Part shown: in pieces, positions 46,266-58,649 of the stretch
Numbering within the stretch: the first letter of the stretch is position 1
Layout of the letters: each line of letters opens with the position of its first letter
Source: Datisca glomerata
Taxonomy: Eukaryota > Streptophyta > Magnoliopsida > Cucurbitales > Datiscaceae
NCBI GenBank assembly: GCA_003255025.1
Contig: QANY01000280.1
Location: 287,276-351,275 of the forward strand
Length of the DNA: 64,000 nt
Reading direction: 5' to 3'
Position numbers and translations under genes: made by a program
The notes under the pieces: generated by a model
What the model was told of the DNA's origin: nothing
The model's database searches: none
What the model saw: the letters and a program-made list of their open reading frames with translations, nothing else

Positions 46266-46820
46266 AAATGCCAATATCAAGAAATATATCCTAATAGTCA
46301 TATAGATTTATTATTTTTGTCTTAATTGTCTTGCATCTTAATACCCCCTCTCTAGTTGTATTAAATTATAGTGAATTCTATATCTTTTTTGTATCAAAAC
46401 CAAACTTGATGGGGATATTTACTGTTTACTACAATTGTTTGAATAATTAATTGTTCACTGCATGTTATGGCTAGTTTTGGCTATTATTGTTTCATAATTA
46501 CCTACTTGAATAATTGATTATATTTAATCTCACTCTCCGCTCAAGTGACTGGTTATATTTATGCTTGATTATTTCTCTGTTATATTTAATTATCTAATCT
46601 GTGAATTTACTTTGACAGAGGTTGAGGTATCAGCTTTTATTTGGTTAGCTTCAGGAACCACCATAAAACCTCTTAGAGACGTAAATGATGAGGGTAGGGT
46701 GGTTGCAGTGGTAAAATGGAGAAGAGAGAACCTAGTAGGAGGTTGTAGAAGTCACAACAGATTATCAATCAAAATACAGTATGAAAATTTTAATCATAAG
46801 AATAATTTAGTTATTTGAGT
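46266..46820 (+). other. EPRV copy A: intergenic/leader region
   Basis: It lies between the polyprotein end and the movement-protein start. The segment 46,480-46,820 is homologous to 55,620-55,400 read on the - strand, so it is a shared viral leader. In that other copy a TATA-like TTTATAAAG lies at about 55,567 on the - strand. In this copy the TATA is not evident. Confidence 0.5.
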
Positions 46821-46821
46821 C

Positions 46822-47656
46822 ATGAGTAGATTATTTAGAAGTAATTCTTCTAGTAATAATAGGTCTACAATAACTTCAATACCTGACATAATAAATCAAG
46901 AACACTTTCAATTAGAAGATGATCTAGTAGATTATAGCATACCCAAAATCTCTAATAAAAATATTTACAAATCAACATGGTCTGTTGCTTCTTTCAAGCC
47001 TCATCGTCATGTAAAATTAATTGAAAAAATATATACTTTTGGAAAATAGCATGAAACTTGTCAATTACTTTCTTCCAATGCGATTAAACATCACATTAAA
47101 GAAGGATATAATTTCTTTTATTTTGGTTTAGTCCAAATTAGAGTCCAACCACTCTCAATGAGAGACTTAAATATCTCTGTCTTGTTAGCCTTATGAGATG
47201 AAAGATTTATAAACTTTAATGATAGTATTTTGGGATTAATTGAATCCTGACTTTGTAATGGTCCAATCCATTTTGATTATTTACCAGATTTGTCTGTTAG
47301 CTTAGTAGACCTCCATATTTTAAAATCTTTAACTTTAAATATTAAAACTAGTGGTTACCAAGTCCTAGAAGACACTCAAATCCTAGCATTAATTTTTAGA
47401 ATACATTACAAAGTCATTAAAACAAATACGAATTTTCAAGCCATCAATAGGAGTCCAAAGAATCAAACCCTATTGATCTAATCTAGCCAAAGTAATGTCA
47501 ATATTAGAGTTTCTAAAATAATTAGGTGGTACGATATTACTTTTTCCTCAAATTGGCTTTTAATCAATGAGAGTCAGCCTACTCCAATTCAAAGACCAAT
47601 TGATGATGTAGATTACATCCAGCAGTACATGGATGGTACTGTTAAAATTAACTTCT
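46822..47656 (+). pseudogene. EPRV copy A: movement protein region
   Basis: The frame starting at 46,822 (MSRLFRSNSSSNNRST) contains DIINQEHFQLEDDLVDYSIP and is followed, after frame breaks, by FYFGLVQIRVQPLSMRDL, GPIHFDYLPDLSVSL and ILALIFRIHYKVI. The pattern G-VQI--PL... and a later PDLSVSL is shared with the unrelated-looking copies at 10,714-16,728 and fits the 30K movement-protein fold of caulimovirids. There are stops at about 47,047, 47,194, 47,251 and 47,479. Non-functional. Confidence 0.6.
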
Positions 47657-49800
47657 AACATTCTAGTTTTAGTCCACAAATTAGGGAGTATAACCAGTCG
47701 AGTACCCCTAGGAATTTTTTTTGTAGATCATCCATTAATAATGATCAAGATCTTAGGATTCAACAATTAGAACAAGAATTAAAAAATTAAAAAATTAAAA
47801 ATTTAAGACTTAAAAGGCATAGCACAAGTTCTCAAGTTAGTCAGCCAGTCTTTGATTATAAGTCTGAACAATCTGATGAAGTTGAAGCACCCATTGAATC
47901 AGATTTTCAAGGAAACCTTCATTTCATTAATCCTCAACTCTTAATCCTGAATATAGGTACCCTAAGTCAAGAATATAAACCAGATTGGGAAAAGATAACC
48001 CAACACAATGATGACCCAGCCCATCTTGATGCACACAATATGTTTAGAGAAAAATATAATATGGACCGAAGAAAAATCATACTTACTAAATGGAAGGCAT
48101 TCATGCAAGAATTTAGAGTTGATATATTTTTCCTTGATTATATCGAGGATATTTACAAAAAAAATATCAAAATATAAATGGGCCAATGAAGACTCCAGTA
48201 TAGTGTCTGCCAGTCATCCTCCTCCTGAGAAAATTATGATTAATCATAAAAATTCTCTAATCACTGCTTCTCCTTTCAAGATTGCAAATAAAGAAGAATC
48301 AAATAAAAAAGTAGTTGAACAACTCAATTATACCAATCAGAGTCTATTTACAATATGTAAACAATTAAACAAAATTGAGAAAAATATTGATGATCTTCAT
48401 GAACCTAAAACTAATGAAGCTCTGAAAGACAAACCTTTAATATATATTTAAGATAAAACCACTTTGAATATCATTCTCATTAATAAATAGATTGATAAAA
48501 TGCTTTAAGAATTAAAGAATAAATTTGTAGAATCATTTTCTTCTGTTAAGGTTATTAACCAAGACATTAGTTCTGAGTCAGGTAGCCATAGGAAAGAATC
48601 CTCCTATGAATCATCCAGAGTCTATGAATCTTCAATAATTAACAATATTGAAGATACATTTAAAAATTTAGAAATAAATAAATTAGAAAGAAAATGGCAT
48701 AAAAAAGCTATGCCACAAGATATACAAATTACTAAATCTTATTTCGTTAATCAATTTTTTGTATCTACAAAAAAATTGTACGAATGGAATATTGATGGAC
48801 TTTCTGAGCATATTGTCTTGAATAAATTATAGCATATGGCAATGGTATCCAACAGCTACATCACCACTCACAATCTGCCTCATATTAAGGTAATCAAACT
48901 TTGAATCATAGGATTTACATAATTGCTTCATTCCTGTTGGGAAAACATCTCACAGAAGAATAAGAAAATTCCATCCTTTCAGCAGTTAAGATTGATGCTG
49001 AAGGAATCCCAATTATTGGTGAAGATCAGGAAATAATGTTTGATGTCATCAATACACTTTTTTATACAATAATTGAGCACTTTATTGGAACGCCAAGTAA
49101 TATCACTATGCATATCCATGATCAATTAACCAATCTTAGGTGTCAAACTTTGAGTGATTTTGCCTGGTACAAAAATATATTTTTATCCAGGGTAATGACA
49201 AGGGATGATAGCAATCAACATTTTTGGAAATAAAATTCCATTAATGGATTACCCAATTGATTCGCACACAAAATTAGAACAATCGTGGTGAGAATGGTCA
49301 TCTTTCCAATACTTGTTAAGTTAAAAATAAAATTAATCAGTTAAAGATCTCTGAAGAAGATAAACAAGAATTGTTTAAAATCTTAGAAGCAATATATTAT
49401 TATGAGAGTGATTGAAGATTTAGGAGAATTTGAATTTCCTGAATCCTCAGAATCTGAATCCTCAAGTTTTGACAATGATTCTCCTAACATCTCAATGAGG
49501 TGTAGGGATAGTTGTTGTCAAAAAATTAATATTTTAAATAAAAATGAAGAACAAGAAAATCTCTTATTAGACTTAATTAGAAAAATTAAAAATACAAAAT
49601 TAAAACAGAAATATCTGGAAAGACTTAAGAAAGTAATCCAGAAGAAATAAAATTCTAAGTCTAATAATAATAATATTGTAAGCCTTTCACAAACATTAAA
49701 AAAATTCAATAAGGTTAAGGGAAAATAAAAGGAAGTTACCTTACAGGAACTTCAGAAGAAAATTAATAGTATTAAAATGCCAAAAAAGAATTAGGAATAT
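47657..49800 (+). pseudogene. EPRV copy A: coat-protein region
   Basis: A charged, repetitive N-terminal part (NDQDLRIQQLEQELKN, EAPIESDFQGNLHFINPQLL, EYKPDWEKITQHNDDPAHLD) leads into a capsid-like core (LYEWNIDGLSEHIVLNKL at about 48,778; YITTHNLPHIKVI), and then a half zinc knuckle (GENGHLSNTC near 49,290). An acidic serine-rich linker (SSESESSSFDNDSPNISMRC, 49,440-49,500) and a coiled segment (49,540-49,650) follow. The coat protein assembles the virion. Stops occur throughout. The same order repeats in copy B at 52,270-55,110. Confidence 0.65.
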
Positions 49801-50560
49801 CATAACATAATTCTTTACATATTTTTTGTTCAAATATTTTGATTTGGTTTCGAAGAGCAGGATTCTGGAGTTGTTCTTCAATACTCTTAAATTTTAACTC
49901 ATCGTGTAGAAAACACAGTTGTTTTTCATTGCAATAAATGAGATTTATGGAATTGGGAATATATTATTCTTTTAAAGAAATTTGAATTTTATAGGTTTAT
50001 TCATGACATAAGTATTTATCCAATCATACTCTGTTGTAAACGGATATAACAGAGAAATAAATTGTAAGCCTAAAATTATTTTATCAGTCTTATTTTTTAC
50101 TAAGACAAATGATGTTTTAAAATATACATCGTCTTGGCAAATATAGACTTTGGGCATTTCATAATTGGTATGCATACGAGTACCATTGGTAGAAGACAAT
50201 GATTCTCTCGTCTTTTTGAAGTACTTGGTAGAAACTAATTCTTCTTGCATACAATTTAGATCTGCTCCTGAATCAGCAAGAGCCATTGTTGTGAAATCAA
50301 AATTTTAAATAACTATCCTGACCATTATGTGCCATTTTTTTTATTTTGACATGATTGAGAATTTGGATAATGTTATCATTGTCCAGATTGTCGGTAATAG
50401 GTTTTTCAACCTCATTATCAGAAATTAGTAATTTACTAGGTTCACTATATTCTTATTTTTTAATTAAATTCTCTATTTTCAAAAGATTTAACTTTTTGGT
50501 TATTTCAATATTAGAATCTCTTAATTCTCTTATTTCAAGTAACATACTGTCAATCTGCCT
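49800..50560 (-). pseudogene. EPRV copy A: protease block, inverted
   Basis: The frame at 50,286-49,972 encodes an aspartic protease with LADSGADLNCMQEELVSTKY and TSFVLVKNKTDKIILGLQFI, but on the - strand, while coat protein before it and reverse transcriptase after it are on +. Sequence on both sides within 49,800-50,560 also reads as viral only on -. The 104-codon protease is open and keeps the DSGAD triad. The same block lies in normal order relative to its neighbours in copy C (61,940-61,690), so the inversion is specific to copy A. Confidence 0.75.
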
Positions 50561-50699
50561 TACATTAAAGGATTTGATGAAAAGAACATCCTAACAAAGG
50601 CAAGACCGATTTAGATGAATTATGAAATGCTTGAGTTCTGTAAAAAGAAAATTGCATAACTTCTCAATAAAAATACCATTAAAAGGAGCAAGTCACCTT

Positions 50700-51280
50700 G
50701 GTCCTGCTTGACCTTTTATGTCCAGAAGGCCAACGAAATTGAACGAGGAGTTTCTCGTTTAGTAATATATCATAAGCTCCTTAACAATATTTTGGAATGG
50801 TTAAGATATCCAATACCAAACAAAAAGAATTTAATCAAGAGACTTGGACATACTGCTATCTTCTCTAAGTTTGACCTGAAATCTGGATTCTGGCAAATCC
50901 AGATAAATAAAAATGATAGGTACAAAACTGCATTTGTAACCCCATTTAGCCATTATGAATGGAAAAAGTAATGCCCTTTGGACTTAAAAATACCCCAAGT
51001 GAATTCTAAAATATAATGAATGAGATCTTAAATCAATTTACTAATTTCCCAATTGTTTATGTTGATGATGTTCTCATTTTCTATAAAATAATTGATGAAC
51101 ATTGGAGACACCTTGAATCATTTTCCAGGATAATAAAACAGAATGATTTAGTTATATGTGCAAGTAAAATTAAATTATTTCAATCCAAGATTAGATTTCT
51201 AGGATTTGAAATACATCAGTCTATTATTAACCCAATTGATAGAGTCATACAATTCACCGATAAGTTTGCTAATTAAATCC
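50700..51280 (+). pseudogene. EPRV copy A: reverse transcriptase
   Basis: Frame 50,708-50,971 contains NEIERGVSRLVIYHKLLNN, SKFDLKSGFWQIQINKNDRY and KTAFVTPF, the first half of the polymerase palm with its catalytic aspartate (KFD). After a frameshift, 51,016-51,276 contains FPIVYVDDVLIF with the catalytic YVDD pair and RFLGFEIHQ. In caulimovirids this enzyme copies pregenomic RNA into DNA. A frameshift near 50,970 and a stop near 51,009 separate the two halves, so it is not functional as it stands. Confidence 0.9.
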
Positions 51281-51963
51281 TTGATAAAACACAGTTACAA
51301 AGATTTTTAAGATCTTTAAATTACATATCTGACTTTTACAATAAATTAAGAATTGAATGTAAGCCTCTGTTTGACAGGCTTAAAAAGAATCCTCCCCCAT
51401 GGACAACTTTCCATACTGATTTAGTCAAAAGAATTAAGGCTCATGTTAAGACACTTCCTTGTCTTGGCATCCCTGCTAATAATTCTTTCAATATTGTCCA
51501 AATTGATGCCTCTGAACTTGGATACAGAGGTATCTTATTACAAAAGGTCTCTCCAGAATCACCTGAACAAATTGTTAGGTTCACGTCTGGAACTTGGACC
51601 CAATCCCAAGTCAATTATAGTACAATTAAGAAAGAAATCTCATCAGTTGTTTTGTGTATACAGAAATTTCAGGATGACTTATTAAATCAAAATTTCATTT
51701 TAAGAATTGATTGTAAATCTACACAGCATGTTTTGAAAATGATGTTAAAAATATTGCTTCCAAATAAATTTATGCTCGATGGAAATCCATTCTCAGTATA
51801 TTTGATTTCACTATTGAATTCATTCAATGTATTAATAATTCAGTTCCTGACTTCCTTACCCGCAAATTTTTACAGGGCAGACAAGATTGGGTCTAGGCCC
51901 CAAGCCTCAGAACATGGTACCAAAGGAGAATCTTTGATTCCGCAAATGGCCCTCAAGGCCTAA
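51281..51963 (+). pseudogene. EPRV copy A: RNase H
   Basis: After the polymerase come the connection residues (TQLQRFLRSLNYISDFYNKL near 51,290-51,345) and RNase H, with aspartate in VQIDASELGYRGILLQKV (about 51,497), glutamate in NYSTIKKEISSVV (about 51,615) and aspartate in LRIDCKSTQHVL (about 51,700). The enzyme removes RNA from RNA-DNA hybrids during replication. Frame changes at about 51,440 and 51,655 break it. Confidence 0.8.
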
Positions 51964-52269
51964 ATTAAAGCGGAGTCTTCCACTCTTAAACAATTAACCA
52001 TTCTTAGATCCATTAGGCCCAATTACCAAACAACATTGGTCAACCAATTTGACCCATTTGGAATTACTCGGCCTTTCGATGCCCAACCAATCACAAAATA
52101 TAAAAAATCATCCCTTTACATTCCCAAGTCACCTAGTAAAAATCTCTTTTATATTGAACCCTCCTTCCAGCTGATCAAGAAGATCATTTGATACTTTGTA
52201 GATGATCAAAAGGATAATAGGGTATGGAATATACCCAATAACCCCATTAAAAGTATTAACTTTAAATCC
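51964..52269 (+). pseudogene. EPRV copy A: region after RNase H
   Basis: Contains TLVNQFDPFG, QPITKYKKSSLYI and KNLFYIEPSFQLIK, matching copy C at 60,260-60,100. It ends where copy B's coat region begins. Confidence 0.55.
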
Positions 52270-55110
52270 TCTTCTAGATCATCAATTAATAATGATCAAG
52301 ATATTAGGATTCGAATAGAGCAATAACTAAAAAAATTAAAAATTAAAATTTTAAAATCTAAAGGAATAAGTTCCTAAGGAAGTCAGACAAACTTTAATAA
52401 TAAATAATCTAATAAAATTAATTATTAATCTTTTAATTCTTAAACTATGAAGTATAGCCAGTCTAGTACCCTAGGAGTTCCTTTCCTGAATCATCTATTA
52501 ATAATCAAAATTTTAGGATTCAAAAATTAGAATAAGAATTAAAAAATTCTAAAAATTTGAATCCAGATATCTTGAACCAAGAATATAAACCAGATTGTGA
52601 ATGTCTAACCCAACACAATGATGACCCAGTCAATCTTGATAGATGCAATAGATGCAGAGAAATATATGGACCAAAGAAGAATCATACTTGCTGAATGGAA
52701 GATATTCATGTACAATTTTAGAGTTGATATGTTTTCTCTTAATTATATCGATGATATATATGAGAAAATATTCAAGTAATTTCTAAAATCTTAATGGGTC
52801 AAGGAAGACTCTAGTGTGGTGACTGCTAGTCATCCACCACCTGAAAAAATATTAATTAATCATAAAAATTCTCAACCTAAAAATGAATTAATTAAACCCT
52901 TTCATATTCATTATGAGAAAACTCTTGATGAAAAAATTAGAAATTTTGAGAGCCAATATCTCAGAATCAGATAGACAGGTTAGAATCTACCTATGAGCCA
53001 TATACAATTTATGAATCTTCAAAAGATATTGAGAAACCATCCAAAGATTTAAAAATTAAATCATCTGTTAAGGTTATTAACCAAGACAGTATCTCTGAAC
53101 TAGATATTCATAGATTAGAATCCACCTATGAATTTTTCACAATTAATGAATATTCAAATATTTAAGAAATATTAAAGCATTTAAAAACTAATGACTTATC
53201 TTACTCTGGTAGAATTGATAACCAAAATAATTGTCAAGAATTTGAAAAACTTACGAATGATAAACTTCAAGAATTGAAGGACAATAGTTCAAATTTAGAG
53301 AACCATAGGTCATAATTAACTTATGAATCTTTCACAATTGATGAATCTTCAAACGTTAACAAAGTTGAAGAAAAATTAAATTTTTTAGAAATTAATACAT
53401 CATCTTCTGTTAAGGACTTTAACCATAAAAATTTTTTAATCACTGCTTCTCCTTTCAAGATTGCAAAGGAAGAAAAACCTGATAAAAAATTAGCTTAACA
53501 ACTCAATTACACAAATCAAAGTCTAACTACAATAGGCAAATAATTAGACAAAATTAAGACTAAGGTTGATGATCTTCATGAACCTGATTCTAGTAAAACC
53601 CTGAAAGAAAAATCTTTAATAAATCTTTCAGATAATATCATTTTAAATTTTATTCCTCTTAATAAATAGATTGATAAAACGCTTCAAGAATTGAAAAATA
53701 AATCTATTGAATCATCTTTTACTATTAAGATCATTAACCAAGACAATGGATCGGAATTTGAAATTGGGCATGAAAATTTCCTTGATAAACTGCTTAAAGA
53801 ATTAAAGTTTGATTATCATGAATCTTCAAACATTCATAATATAGAAATTAACAAATTAGAAAGGAAATTGCCTAAAAAGCATATTCCTCATGATATTCAA
53901 ATTTCTGGAAATTATTTAGTTAATTAATTTTCTGTGTCTGTAGAGAAATTGTACGAATGAAATATTAATGGACTTTTTGAGCAGGAAGTCCTCAACAAAT
54001 TGAAACATATGACGATGGTAGCTAACAGCTACATCACCACACACAGTTTGCCTCACAATGAGGTAATCAATCTTTTAGTCACAGGATTCACACGAATACT
54101 TCATTCCTGGTGAAAAAAATATCTCACAAAAGAATCCAAAAATATCATCCTTTCCGTAGTGAAGATTGATGCTGAAAGAACCCCAATTATTGAAGAAGAT
54201 CAGGAAATAATGCCTGATACTATTAATACATTTATCTACACAATAATTGAACACTTCATTGGAACGCCAAATAATATTACTTTGCATATACATGGTCAAT
54301 TCACTAATCTTAGTTGTCCAACCCTAAGTGTTTCACTGGTATAAAAATATATTTTTATTCAGAGTAATGACAAGGGATGATAGTAATCAACCCCTTTGGA
54401 AAGAAAAAATCATTAATAAATTACCCAATTTGGTCACACATAAAATTAGAACAGTCCTCAGCAATAACCTAAGTAATATAGACTATAATAGTCTCACCTA
54501 CAATATAATAATACATAAGGAAAGTCTAAAAATATGTATTGACATAAAATCAATAAACAAATTAAAAAAGAAAATAAAATTACAAAATATAAATTATGTA
54601 ATTTTTGTGAGAAGTATTATTTATCCACTATTGCTCCTTCACAGAGAAATGAAAAAAGTCTCATTTAAGTCCTAGTCGGAATTATAAGCCTCATAGGAGA
54701 CAATATCACAAAAAAGCATAAAATTTTTAACTATTACTTCTCAAATAATAGAAATTTTGACAAAAGTTTCTCTAAGAATAAAAATTATTTTAGAAGAAAC
54801 TTCAATAAAATTTATTAACAAATTTAAGTGTTTTAAATATGGCCAGAATGGTAATTTTGCAAATACCTATCAAGTCAAAAATAAAATTAATCAATTAAAA
54901 ATCTCTGATGAAGATAAACAAGAATTTTTTAGAATTATAGAGTCAATAGAATATTATGAGAGTAATAGTCATGATTTAGAAGAATTTGAATACCCTCAAT
55001 CCTTAGAATCTAACTCTTCGAGTTCTGACAGTGATTCTCTTAACATCTCTGTAAGGTGTAGAGATAGTCGTTGTCAAAAAGTAAATGTTTTAAAAATATT
55101 TATGATCTAC
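52270..55110 (+). pseudogene. EPRV copy B: coat-protein region only
   Basis: The homology to copy A restarts at SRSSINNDQD (52,275; compare 47,720), so the leader and movement protein are missing. The N-terminal region is longer than in A, with internally repetitive KVINQD/ELDIHR.ES and EPDSSKTLKEKSL segments. The capsid-like core lies at about 53,940-54,130 and an open frame at 54,159-54,344 covers IDAERTPIIEEDQEIMPDTI. A zinc-knuckle remnant CFKYGQNGNFANTY (about 54,838; intact pattern CX2CX4HX4C, here missing three ligands) is followed by the acidic linker (54,970-55,060). It ends at 55,110, at RDSRCQKVNV, against the inverted copy C. Confidence 0.6.
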
Positions 55111-55620
55111 TTGATCATCTACTAATTCAAAATATTCTTCATCCATTATGTCAGATATTGAAGACATTGTAGAGCTAATGCTACTAGAAGAACTACTTCT
55201 AGATCATCTACTCGTGACTAAAATAACTAAATTATTCTTGTGATTGAAAATTTCATACCGTATTTTGATTACTAATTTGTTGTGACTTCTACAACCTCCT
55301 ACTAGTATCTCTCTTTGCCACTTTACCCTACAACCACCCTCCCCTCAGGATTTACGTATCCAAGAGGTCTTATTATGATGCCTGAAGCTTATCAAATAGA
55401 AGATGATACATTAGATTTTGTCAAAGCAGATTCACAAATTAGATAAACAAATAATACATATAAATAATCAATTATAAGAATAACCAGCCACTTGGGCGTA
55501 GAGTAAGATTATGCAAAAGTAATTATTCATGTAAGCAATTGAGTAACAATAGCCTAAAAATCTTTATAAAGTGGTACCTAGTGCTCTCAAATGATCAGAA
55601 AGAAGAAAAATAAAGCTCAA
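55111..55620 (-). pseudogene. EPRV copy C: leader and start of movement protein (inverted)
   Basis: The - strand is homologous to 46,480-46,960 of copy A: the leader with ACTCTACGCCCAAGTGGCTGG, then the GAGGGTGGTTGTAG block, and then SISSTMSSISDIMDEEYF-type coding sequence. Its coding direction is opposite to copies A and B, and 55,110 is a junction between copies running in opposite directions. Confidence 0.65.
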
Positions 55621-55679
55621 ATCTCAAAAGAACAACCATTTCACGCGTATAAATCATGAGAGCTATTGTTTCAATGAAT

Positions 55680-55850
55680 AATCAAAGATAATACAAGTAA
55701 CATACTTCTACATTGTCAATGAATAAGAGCAAGTAATCATATTTACATCATAGAGAATTATCAAAGATAATCCAAGAAACACACTTATACATTCTCAATG
55801 AATAATGGTAAGTTATCATAACTGCAGTATATTTACATCATAGAGAATTA
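55680..55850. repeat. ~82-bp tandem repeat, two copies
   Basis: Copies at about 55,680-55,762 and 55,763-55,850 share TCAATGAATAA, TTTACATCATAGAGAATTA and ATCAAAGATAAT. It lies near the left side of the CACTA element. Confidence 0.75.
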
Positions 55851-55939
55851 AAGGCTAGAGAAATGTTAACGCACCATTCAATCATGAACTGGTGGGAAAA
55901 TGCTGCGATGTTAGACCCAAACTTTGAAATGGGTAAGTT

Positions 55940-56602
55940 TTGTGATAGGAGAAAATCTCCTCTTGAACAGTTCCACAGAACTTAACAGCCGAGCAGGAGC
56001 AGCAGTAAAATGCAAGAGTGAGACATAATTAGACCAGTGACAACATAAAAAAAGCTTAACATATATGATAATGGTTTGTATAAGAAACCTTCATTGCATA
56101 CGTAACATGAACTCGCTCTATCTCCCAGGGATTTCCAAAGTTCAACCAATAATATGGTTTTCATGCTGAAAGCCATGCCAGGTAACCTATAATTAGCTAG
56201 GAGACCATGTCAAACATAGATGTATAAAGGGAAAATGAAGTTGCACTTCATGATTTCATCTATTCTATTTTACTCATATATAGGAGTAGGCATTCAAGTG
56301 ATAGATCATCTAGTTCAAATAATATTAGTCGCTGGGGTCATTTTCAAAACTAAAAAGTGTCAACTTCAAGTTCTAACCGTGACTAATTATATCAAGCGCT
56401 TCAGAGAAAAAAAAACTTTTACATTTAAAATTAAATATTGAAAATCCACGGATGTACAAAATATGATTTATCTCTAAAAAACATACCCATAAGATACTCC
56501 ATTGAGAGGAAGTATACGTGCTTAGGATCTTTCCTCTTGAAGTACAGTTGAGTATCATGCCAACATTCGATCAACCAATCTCTTACGCTATGGGATACTG
56601 CC
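55940..56602 (-). pseudogene. Captured fragment of alpha-glucan (starch) phosphorylase
   Basis: Three exon pieces in order on the - strand. Exon 56,602-56,487 encodes AVSHSVRDWLIECWHDTQLY and DPKHVYFLSMEYLMG, bounded by TGTAG at its 5' side and a GTATG donor at its 3' side. Exon ~56,190-56,089 encodes a WHGFQHE segment, then after a 1-base deletion YWLNFGNPWEIERVHVTYAM, and a GTTTC donor. Exon from about 55,982 encodes FCGTVQEEIFS. These match the N-terminal third of plant alpha-1,4-glucan phosphorylase, which releases glucose-1-phosphate from starch or glucans. The region between the first two exons is shorter than the exons missing there would need. The catalytic half is absent and frames are broken. 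Confidence 0.85.
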
Positions 56603-57096
56603 TACAAGTTCCATCATTAAAAATCATATCACGATGGCAACTCTTCAACAATATTGCTGCAATGTAGACAAATAAACGACCATCTGAGATCTTCTTCTAT
56701 TTCCAAAAACATGCCGCATGCTTGAATGAACAACCTATCTATAAGCTTTTGCAAAGTACCTAATAAGAGCAAAAATTGATTAGAAATAAGAAGCGCTTGA
56801 ATAAATAGAGCATAGAGGGAGGAAAAACTAGAATGAGACGATAACAAACTAAGGGACTATAAACTCAATTTTCACAACATAATAGCAGTCAGCTAGCCTA
56901 TAAAAGGAACATTCACGATTTAGACCAGTAATGTAAAATGAGTAGGAATAAGGGACATAAGTACTGTAAATAAATATTTTATCCATTAAGTTATGCACTT
57001 CTATATTATTGATATTGAGAAAATAATAGAAAGAGATGGTATAGGCAGTGGGGAGAGAAATTCTGATTCGTAAAATGAAAGCCAATTTTTCATTTA
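56603..57096 (-). other. Captured sequence of unknown origin
   Basis: Open on the - strand at 56,847-56,629 with GTLQKLIDRLFIQACGMFLE and in another frame DGRLFVYIAAILLK. I cannot assign it. It may be intron or exon sequence of one of the neighbouring captured genes, or a fourth source. Confidence 0.35.
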
Positions 57097-57583
57097 AAGA
57101 TGGTGAACATCCAAATGATCATGTCGTTTATAAGTACCATTGCTTCTCTTGCAGTTAACATGCCATGATGGTCATACTGGAAGAGCTTATCAAGAAAATC
57201 AATGGCCTGCATTTGAAGAATCAATGTCAATTGAAAAGAATTTGTGCACTTTTTAATGCTAGACGTTCAATCCCCAGATAAAAGAAAAATAGGGTTACCT
57301 CTGGAGAAACTAGAGCTGGTTATCTGCATTATTAAACTTAAAGATGGTGAACATCCAAATGATCATGTTGTTTATAAGTACCATTACTTCTCTTGCAGTT
57401 AACATGTCATGATGGTCATACTGGAAGAGCTTATCAAGAAAATCGATGGCCTGCATTTCAAGAATCAATGTCAATTGAAAAGATTTTGTGCACTTTTTAA
57501 TGCTAGACGTTCAATCCCCAGATATAAGAAAGATAGAGTTACCTCTGGAGAAACTAGTGCTGGTTATCCGCATTATTAAACTT
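57097..57583. repeat. 244-bp tandem duplication inside the CK2 alpha fragment
   Basis: Copies 57,097-57,340 and 57,341-57,583 begin AAGATGGTGAACATCCAAAT and differ at few positions. Each contains the 3' end of one exon (TCTCCAGAG), an intron of ~85 bp and the following exon, so the AIDFLDKL exon is present twice. Confidence 0.9.
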
Positions 57584-58262
57584 AGACCAGAGCTTCTTGC
57601 TATGTCTGTAGAAGATAATTAGATGCATCAATATATGTTGAGCAATATGATTGCAAGCAATGATTATCATTACAAGGCAACAATTCTGAGGAAAAAAATT
57701 TAAAGGATTAGAACATCGTAGATAGAAGTTAAAAAAATTCAGCCTTCAACTAAAATCTAAATTAGTTCATGTAGAGAAACCAAACGCACCTCCCAACAAG
57801 CGCATCAAGCTGACGATCAAGCTCCAAATGATATTTATTCAGGTAAGCATTCAACTCATCAGTCCCAAGTACCTAAGAAATACAAGACCGCTAGACTTTC
57901 ATATCGCAGAATAAGGTACAATACACACTTATCTACAATAGAAATGTCAATAAACTACATAGTATCTACATTATATTACCTTGGCAATTTTGACAAGCTG
58001 GTCATGGTTGTCATGACCATAAAAGAATGGTTCCTTGCGAAATATCTACATTAATATTGAGTTTAGTAAACAAAGTATGAACTAACCAAAATGGAAAAAC
58101 CAACACATAAATTTCATTAAAAAAATTACTAGCTTGACATGCATAAAACATAATCATTACCATTCTAGCAAACATGCAACCAAGACTCCACATGTCTAGA
58201 GAATAATCCTAATCTTGCAAATCAACTAAAAGTTTAGGACCTTTGAAGTATCCAACGATAAA
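57097..58262 (-). pseudogene. Captured fragment of casein kinase II alpha subunit
   Basis: Exon pieces in gene order on -: RYFKGPKLLVDLQD then DYSLDMWSLGCMFARM (58,262-58,163); FRKEPFFYGHDNHDQLVKIA (58,046-57,980); [20 protein letters not shown] then QLDALVG (57,878-57,795); SKKLWSKFNNADNQH (57,600-57,545, with a 1-base deletion before VSPE); AIDFLDKLLQYDHHGMLTAR then EAM (about 57,453-57,383 and 57,207-57,137). CK2 alpha is a constitutive Ser/Thr kinase; this covers the activation-segment side and C-lobe only. Donors (GAG|GTAAC) and acceptors (TGCAG|GCC) are still visible, so genomic DNA and not mRNA was captured. A stop replaces a residue in LQD.DY. Confidence 0.9.
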
Positions 58263-58649
58263 AGAAAGAAAAAAGTTCAGTATTCCCACAAAATTGTGCA
58301 TACCACGAAAGATGTATACAAGGTAATGATGGTCTTTATAATCCTAAAACATACAAGTAAAATCAACAATTCAGCATGCCATATAAGACATGGCATCCAA
58401 GAGATAGCAGCATAAAGATAGAAATATCCTCGTAAATCATAAAATAAAGAGGGATGACATACTCCGTGTCAGTGTCAAGGAAATTAAAGTTACAACATGA
58501 TTTTCTTTTTAATAAGAAACTGAACAGCATTATTATATCAACATTTTAAAAGATTTCAATCCATTTCTTTTATTAAAACCATAAAATATTGGCATCCTAA
58601 CAACTATTTATCGGTTACACCCAAACAATCAACTATAACAACGTGAGAG

